DNA of 64,000 nt from Halomonas daqiaonensis. Lineage in GTDB: Bacteria > Pseudomonadota > Gammaproteobacteria > Pseudomonadales > Halomonadaceae. The DNA lies in NCBI RefSeq assembly GCF_900109725.1, contig NZ_FOBC01000003.1, positions 124,001 to 188,000 of the forward strand, in the 5' to 3' direction. The position numbers and the translations under genes were made by a program. Below, in pieces: positions 59,044 to 64,000 of the stretch. How positions within the stretch are numbered: position 1 is the first letter of the stretch; each line of letters starts with the position of its first letter. The notes beneath the pieces were generated by a model that saw only the letters and a program-made list of their open reading frames with translations, had not been told where the DNA came from and made no database searches.

Positions 59044-60861
59044 ATGTCCCAAGATGCAACCTCCGATCCCCTCAAGCACATACGCAACTTCTCGATCATC
59101 GCCCACATCGACCACGGCAAGTCGACCCTGGCCGATCGGCTGATCCAGACCTGCGGTGGGCTGACCGAGCGTGAGCTCAAGGAGCAGGTGCTCGACTCCA
59201 TGGACCTCGAGCGCGAGCGTGGCATCACCATCAAGGCGCAGTCGGTGACGCTGGATTACCACGCCCAGGACGGCAACATCTATCAGCTCAACTTCATCGA
59301 TACCCCCGGGCACGTGGATTTTTCCTACGAGGTATCGCGGTCCCTGTACGCCTGTGAAGGCGCGTTGCTGGTGGTCGATGCCGGCCAGGGCGTCGAGGCC
59401 CAGTCGGTGGCCAACTGTTACACGGCCATCGAGCAGGGCCTCGAGGTGCTGCCGGTCCTCAACAAGATGGACCTTCCCCAGGCCGATCCCGACAAGGTCG
59501 CTCACGAGATCGAGGAAATCATCGGCCTGGACGCCACCGATGCCTGCCAGGTCTCGGCCAAGAGCGGTCTGGGCATCGACGCACTGCTCGAACGCCTGGT
59601 GCGCGACATTCCGCCCCCCAAGGGGGATCCCAAGGCGCCCCTCCAGGCGCTGATCATCGATTCCTGGTTCGACAATTATCTGGGCGTGGTCTCGCTGGTG
59701 CGGATCTTCGACGGCACCCTGAAGAAGGGCGAGAAGATCCGCATCAAGTCCACCGGAGGCGACTGGCAGGCCAACGAGGTGGGCATCTTCACCCCGCTGC
59801 GCCGTGAGACCGGGGTCCTGCGTGCCGGCGAAGTGGGCTTCATCGTCGCCGGGATCAAGGAGATCCATGGCGCCCCGGTGGGGGATACCATCACCCACAC
59901 CAAGACCCCGGACGTCCCGCGCCTGCCCGGTTTCCAGAAGGTCAAGCCACAGGTCTACGCCGGGATGTTCCCGGTCAGTGCCGACGACTACGAGGATTTC
60001 CGCGACGCCCTGGAAAAGCTGGCGCTGAACGATGCCTCGCTGGATTACGAGCCGGAGAACTCCGACGCCCTGGGCTTCGGTTTCCGTGTCGGCTTCCTCG
60101 GCACCCTGCACATGGAGATCGTCCAGGAGCGCCTCGAGCGCGAATACGACCTGGACCTGCTCACCACGGCGCCCACCGTGGTCTATGAGCTTCTGCTCAA
60201 GAATGGCGAGATCAGCTACGTCGCCAATCCCTCCAAGCTGCCCGACATGGCCGATGTCGAAGAGATGCGCGAGCCCATCGTGCGGGCCAGCATCCTGGTG
60301 CCCCAGGACTTCGTCGGCAATGTCATCACCGAGTGCGAGCAGCGCCGTGGCACCCAACTCGACATGCAGTTCCTCGGCAGCCAGATCCAGCTCACCTACG
60401 AGCTGCCGATGAGCGAGGTGGTGATGGATTTCTTCGATCGCCTGAAGTCCATCTCCAAGGGTTATGCATCGCTCGAATACAACTTCGAGCGCTTCCAGGC
60501 GGCCAAGCTGGTACGTCTGGACGTGCTGATCAACGGTGACCGGGTCGATGCCCTGGCGGTGATCATCCATCGCGACCATGCCCACAGCCGCGGTCGCCTG
60601 TTGGTCGAGAAGATGAAGGAGCTGATCCCGCGGCAGATGTTCGACGTGGCGATTCAGGCCGCCATCGGCGGCCAGGTGGTGGCACGCTCCACCGTCAAGG
60701 CGCTGCGCAAGAACGTCACCGCCAAGTGCTATGGCGGCGACGTCAGTCGCAAGAAGAAGTTGCTCGAGAAGCAGAAGGCGGGCAAGAAGCGCATGAAGCA
60801 GGTCGGTCGGGTGGAAATTCCCCAGGACGCCTTCCTTGCCGTGCTCAGGGTCAATGACTAG
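59044..60861 (+). CDS. lepA: Translation elongation factor 4
   Basis: LepA is a ribosomal GTPase related to EF-G that can back-translocate ribosomes. Its 605 residues show the G1 motif [15 protein letters not shown], switch [16 protein letters not shown], and the special LepA C-terminal domain with [23 protein letters not shown] near the end (read in pieces). The ATG at 59044 gives [17 protein letters not shown]. Open frame upstream overlaps mucD and is spurious. lepB follows 14 bp later. Confidence 0.96.
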   Translation: MSQDATSDPLKHIRNFSIIAHIDHGKSTLADRLIQTCGGLTERELKEQVLDSMDLERERGITIKAQSVTLDYHAQDGNIYQLNFIDTPGHVDFSYEVSRSLYACEGALLVVDAGQGVEAQSVANCYTAIEQGLEVLPVLNKMDLPQADPDKVAHEIEEIIGLDATDACQVSAKSGLGIDALLERLVRDIPPPKGDPKAPLQALIIDSWFDNYLGVVSLVRIFDGTLKKGEKIRIKSTGGDWQANEVGIFTPLRRETGVLRAGEVGFIVAGIKEIHGAPVGDTITHTKTPDVPRLPGFQKVKPQVYAGMFPVSADDYEDFRDALEKLALNDASLDYEPENSDALGFGFRVGFLGTLHMEIVQERLEREYDLDLLTTAPTVVYELLLKNGEISYVANPSKLPDMADVEEMREPIVRASILVPQDFVGNVITECEQRRGTQLDMQFLGSQIQLTYELPMSEVVMDFFDRLKSISKGYASLEYNFERFQAAKLVRLDVLINGDRVDALAVIIHRDHAHSRGRLLVEKMKELIPRQMFDVAIQAAIGGQVVARSTVKALRKNVTAKCYGGDVSRKKKLLEKQKAGKKRMKQVGRVEIPQDAFLAVLRVND

Positions 60862-60875
60862 GAACGGATAACCGC

Positions 60876-61679
60876 ATGGACTTCTCTCTTATGCTGGTGG
60901 TGGCAGTGGCCGTCTCCGGAGTGATCTGGCTTCTCGATCTGCTCTGGTGGCGCCCTGCCCGCCGGCAGCGCCTGGCCACGGCCGAGGCCGGCACCACCGA
61001 GGGGCTCAATGAACGCGCCCGCGAGAAGGCGCTCAAGGAGCCCTGGCCGGTGGACTACGCGCGCTCCTTCTTCCCGGTGCTGCTGGTGGTGCTGGTGCTG
61101 CGCAGTTTCGTGGTCGAACCTTTCCAGATCCCGTCCGGGTCGATGCGACCGACCCTGGAGGTCGGCGATTTCATCCTGGTCAACAAGTTCGCCTATGGCC
61201 TGCGTCTGCCCGTGGTGAATACCGAGATCGTCGAACTCGGCGAGCCCGAGCGTGGCGACGTCATGGTGTTCCGTTTCCCCAGCGAGCCTTCGGTCAACTT
61301 CATCAAGCGGGTAGTCGGGTTGCCGGGTGACCGGATCCGCTATGAAGACAAGCAGCTCTTCGTCAACGGCGAAGCGGTGCCCAAGCGGTTGCTCGAGGCC
61401 GGCCCGATCAAGGCGCCCACCGAGCTGCTGCTGGCCGAGCAACTGGGCGAGCTCGAGCACCGTATCTACAATAATCCTCGCGACCCCGGTCCCCAGGTGC
61501 GCGAGGTGATGGTTCCGCAGGGACACTATTTCACCCTAGGCGATAACCGAGACCACTCCAACGACAGCCGCTACTGGGGCTTCGTGCCGGAAGAGAATAT
61601 CGTCGGGCGCGCCTTTGCTGTCTGGATGCACTGGGACGGCGGATGGCCGAGTTTCACCAGCATGCGCCGTATCCAGTAG
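60876..61679 (+). CDS. lepB: Signal peptidase I
   Basis: LepB removes signal peptides from secreted proteins at the periplasmic face. Its 267 residues have two membrane helices (about 4-22 and 65-80), the nucleophile in IPSGSMRPTLEVGDF, the general-base Lys in FIKRVVGLPGDRI, and GDNRDHSNDSRYWGFVPEENI. The lepA-lepB-rnc-era-recO order is conserved. Confidence 0.96.
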   Translation: MDFSLMLVVAVAVSGVIWLLDLLWWRPARRQRLATAEAGTTEGLNERAREKALKEPWPVDYARSFFPVLLVVLVLRSFVVEPFQIPSGSMRPTLEVGDFILVNKFAYGLRLPVVNTEIVELGEPERGDVMVFRFPSEPSVNFIKRVVGLPGDRIRYEDKQLFVNGEAVPKRLLEAGPIKAPTELLLAEQLGELEHRIYNNPRDPGPQVREVMVPQGHYFTLGDNRDHSNDSRYWGFVPEENIVGRAFAVWMHWDGGWPSFTSMRRIQ

Positions 61680-61775
61680 GGCGCATCGCATGCCGCCCAC
61701 CGGACCAGGCGGCGTGCACACGTCGCCGGGCTCAGATCCAACACCCATGTCCGCTAGCAAATACTCAGGAGCTCC

Positions 61776-62480
61776 GTGAGCAACCCCCTCAATGCCTTCA
61801 GCCGCCGCCTTGGCCATGACTTCGCCGACCCCGGTCTGCTCGAACTGGCCATGACCCATCGCAGCTTCGGCGGCCAGAACAACGAACGCCTCGAGTTTCT
61901 CGGTGATTCCATCGTCAACTTCATCATCGCCGAGGCACTCTTCCAGCGCTTCCCCCAGGCCCGGGAAGGCCAGCTGTCGCGGCTGCGTGCGCGTCTCGTC
62001 AAGGGCCCGACGCTGGCCGAGCTGGCCAGGGAGATGGACTTCGGTGACTGCCTGCGGCTGGGCTCCGGCGAGATGAAGAGCGGGGGACATCGTCGTGATT
62101 CGATCCTCGCCGACGCCGTCGAGGCGGTGCTCGGGGCGATCTATCTGGATGCCGGCATGGAGGTCGCTCGGGCCCGAGTGCTCTCCTGGTATGCCGAGCG
62201 TCTGGAAGCCATCAGTCTCGACGATACCCAGAAGGACCCCAAGACCCGCCTTCAGGAGTTCCTGCAGTCGCGTCAGGTTCCCTTGCCGCGCTATGAGGTG
62301 ACCACGGTGGAGGGCGAGGCCCATGCCCAGACCTTCACCGTCGAGTGCCATGTCGAGGTGCTCGAGGATCACACTCTCGGCACCGGCTCGAGCCGTCGCC
62401 ATGCCGAGCAGCAGGCCGCCGCCCAGGCGCTTTCTCGCCTCGAACCACCCAAGTCCAACGGCACGGGGGGCCGCTCATGA
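61776..62480 (+). CDS. rnc: Ribonuclease III
   Basis: RNase III cuts double-stranded RNA and processes rRNA precursors. The 234 residues have the nuclease signature [15 protein letters not shown], the [13 protein letters not shown] helix and a C-terminal dsRNA-binding domain ([22 protein letters not shown] then [18 protein letters not shown]). It starts with GTG after CAGGAG and overlaps era by 4 bp. Confidence 0.96.
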   Translation: MSNPLNAFSRRLGHDFADPGLLELAMTHRSFGGQNNERLEFLGDSIVNFIIAEALFQRFPQAREGQLSRLRARLVKGPTLAELAREMDFGDCLRLGSGEMKSGGHRRDSILADAVEAVLGAIYLDAGMEVARARVLSWYAERLEAISLDDTQKDPKTRLQEFLQSRQVPLPRYEVTTVEGEAHAQTFTVECHVEVLEDHTLGTGSSRRHAEQQAAAQALSRLEPPKSNGTGGRS

Positions 62481-63376
62481 CCACCACCTGCGGTTTCGTG
62501 GCCATCGTCGGCCGTCCCAATGTAGGCAAGTCGACGCTGATGAACCGGATGCTCGGTCAGAAGGTCTCGATCACCTCACGGCGCCCCCAGACCACTCGCC
62601 ACCAGGTAATGGGTATCAAGACCGAGGGCGAAGCCCAGTTCATCTACGTCGACACCCCCGGCATCCACATCATGGCCAAGGATCGCAACAAGGCGATCAA
62701 CCGCTTCATGAACCAGGCCGCCGTCCAGGCCCTGCGCGACGTGGACTGCGTGGTCTTCATCATCGACCGCACGCGCTGGAGTGACGAGGACCAGGTGGTG
62801 CTGCAGCGCCTCGAACACGTCGAGGCGCCGGTGATCCTGGCCGTCAACAAGGTCGACCGCCTGCAGGACAAGGCCAGCCTGCTGCCCTGGCTGGAGCAGG
62901 TCGGTGCGCGCCGCGACTTCGCCGCCATCGTGCCGATCTCCGCCAAGCACGGCACCAACGTGCCCGAGCTCGAGGTCGAGGTTGCCAAGTACCTGCCCGA
63001 GAGCGTGCACTTTTTCCCCGAAGACCAGATCACCGACAAGAGCCAGCGGTTCCTGGCCGCCGAGCTGGTGCGCGAGAAGGTGATGCGCCAGCTCGGGGAC
63101 GAGCTGCCCTACCAGATGACCGTGGAGATCGAGGAGTTCCGTGACGAGGGTCGGGTGGTGCACATCAGCGCGCTGATCCTCGTCGAACGGGCCGGGCAGA
63201 AGAAGATCCTGATCGGCGAGAACGGCGAGCGCATCAAGAACATCGGCCGCGAAGCTCGCCTCGACATGGAGCGGGTGCTGGGGGCCAAGGTGATGCTCAA
63301 CCTCTGGGTCAAGGTCAAGCGCGGCTGGTCCGACGATGATAGGGCCTTGAAGAGCCTCGGCTACGACCTGGATTAG
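62477..63376 (+). CDS. era: GTPase Era
   Basis: Era is a ribosome-assembly GTPase acting on 16S rRNA. Its 299 residues have G1 [14 protein letters not shown], the switch region [23 protein letters not shown] and a C-terminal KH domain with [20 protein letters not shown]. The ATG at 62477 overlaps the rnc stop. A longer open frame inside rnc is not used. Confidence 0.96.
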   Translation: MTTTCGFVAIVGRPNVGKSTLMNRMLGQKVSITSRRPQTTRHQVMGIKTEGEAQFIYVDTPGIHIMAKDRNKAINRFMNQAAVQALRDVDCVVFIIDRTRWSDEDQVVLQRLEHVEAPVILAVNKVDRLQDKASLLPWLEQVGARRDFAAIVPISAKHGTNVPELEVEVAKYLPESVHFFPEDQITDKSQRFLAAELVREKVMRQLGDELPYQMTVEIEEFRDEGRVVHISALILVERAGQKKILIGENGERIKNIGREARLDMERVLGAKVMLNLWVKVKRGWSDDDRALKSLGYDLD

Positions 63377-64000
63377 ATGCAACCCGAACCCGCCTTCCTT
63401 CTGCATAAGCGGCCCTACCGCGAGACCAGCGCCCTGGTGGAGTTGCTGACGCTTCACCATGGGCGCGTCAGGGCCGTGGCCCAGGGTGTCCAGCGGCCCG
63501 GGTCGCGTTCGCGGGCCCGCCTGCAGCCCTTCGCCCCGCTGCACGTCACCTGGGTCGGCGAGGGCGAGCTCAAGCGTCTGCGCTTGATGGAGGGACACGG
63601 CAGTGCGGCGCTGCTCGCCGGCGAGGGACTGTTGTGTGGCCTCTATGCCAACGAACTGCTGACGCGGGTGCTGCCGGGGGAGCTGCCGGTCGCCGATGTC
63701 TTCGCCTTCTACACCGTCATGCTCGAGGTGCTGCCAAGGCCCGAGGGGCGCGCCGGAGCGCTGCGCCGGCTCGAGATGGCGGCCCTCGAGGCGCTCGACG
63801 CCTGGCCGCGCTTCACCGATCCCGAGGGGGGCGAGCTCGATCCCCAGCGTCGCTATGTGCTCGACCCGGCCTCACGGGCCTTCGTGGCGGGCGAGGGCGG
63901 TATTGATGGGCGCACCCTGCGCTTGCTGGCCCGCGGTGACTGGTCCGAACCCGGGCTGGCCGGCCCCGCCAAGGCCGTCACCCGCGCGGCGCTGGCTCCG
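63377..64000 (+). CDS. recO: DNA repair protein RecO, N-terminal part
   Basis: RecO works with RecR to load RecA on SSB-coated DNA. The gene starts at an ATG directly after the era stop, and the frame stays open to the window edge (208 codons). The N-terminal OB-fold is clear: PAFLLHKRPYRETSALVELLT, HGRVRAVAQGVQRPGSRSRARLQPF (in part) and LKRLRLME, followed by LLCGLYANELLTRVLP. The C-terminus lies beyond this window. Confidence 0.94.
   Translation, partial: MQPEPAFLLHKRPYRETSALVELLTLHHGRVRAVAQGVQRPGSRSRARLQPFAPLHVTWVGEGELKRLRLMEGHGSAALLAGEGLLCGLYANELLTRVLPGELPVADVFAFYTVMLEVLPRPEGRAGALRRLEMAALEALDAWPRFTDPEGGELDPQRRYVLDPASRAFVAGEGGIDGRTLRLLARGDWSEPGLAGPAKAVTRAALAP

Overview
This 64 kb window is a gene-dense, GC-rich chromosomal segment from a gammaproteobacterium. 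The gene content and order fit a Halomonas-like organism (Halomonadaceae). Much of the order from lolC to the ETF genes also resembles Pseudomonas chromosomes as I remember them. This placement is inferred from gene order and protein motifs, not from a search. I see no prophage, insertion sequence, CRISPR array, tRNA or rRNA gene.

Layout. 1-3.7 kb: the 3' end of secA, argJ and a Nudix/ThiE fusion. 3.7-5.8 kb: the agmatine-to-putrescine pair aguA-aguB on the minus strand. 5.9-7.9 kb: lolC-like permease and lolD. 8.0-12.1 kb: a DUF2062 membrane protein, a comEC broken by a frameshift and a nonsense codon, then exbB-exbD. 12.1-17.4 kb: an envelope operon (msbA, lpxK, Trm112-like gene, kdsB, low-molecular-weight phosphatase, murB). 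17.5-21.2 kb: rne with its long leader, divergent from rluC. 21.2-24.8 kb: rluC, a HAD phosphatase, an SppA-type protease and a convergent maf. 24.9-31.2 kb: yceD-rpmF-plsX-fabD-fabG-acpP-fabF-pabC. 31.2-38.8 kb: mltG, tmk, holB, pilZ, tatD, a DUF1285 gene, a UvrD-like helicase and an SseA-type sulfurtransferase.

38.9-42.7 kb: ETF-ubiquinone oxidoreductase, divergent from etfB-etfA, with a PsrA-like palindrome between them. 42.9-43.5 kb: superoxide dismutase. 43.6-48.6 kb: a six-gene TonB2-type energy-transduction operon (DUF3450, TtpC-like, ExbB, ExbD, TonB, TPR) behind a Fur-box-like site. 48.7-53.3 kb: xthA with a small basic protein, then rhlB and dinG. 53.4-54.5 kb: a DAHP synthase. 54.8-58.9 kb: the sigma-E module rpoE/algU, mucA, mucB, mucD, without mucC. 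59.0-64.0 kb: lepA, lepB, rnc, era and the start of recO.

Most of the window is conserved housekeeping and I found no convincing undescribed system. The best leads are the doubly disrupted comEC with its CAGGG repeat, the Fur-linked TtpC/TonB operon, the PsrA-like site in the ETF divergon, the rne leader hairpin, a tandem 41-residue repeat in the RNase E tail, an intergenic heptamer array, sigma-E-like promoter pairs around rpoE-mucA, and a Lol locus with only one permease gene.
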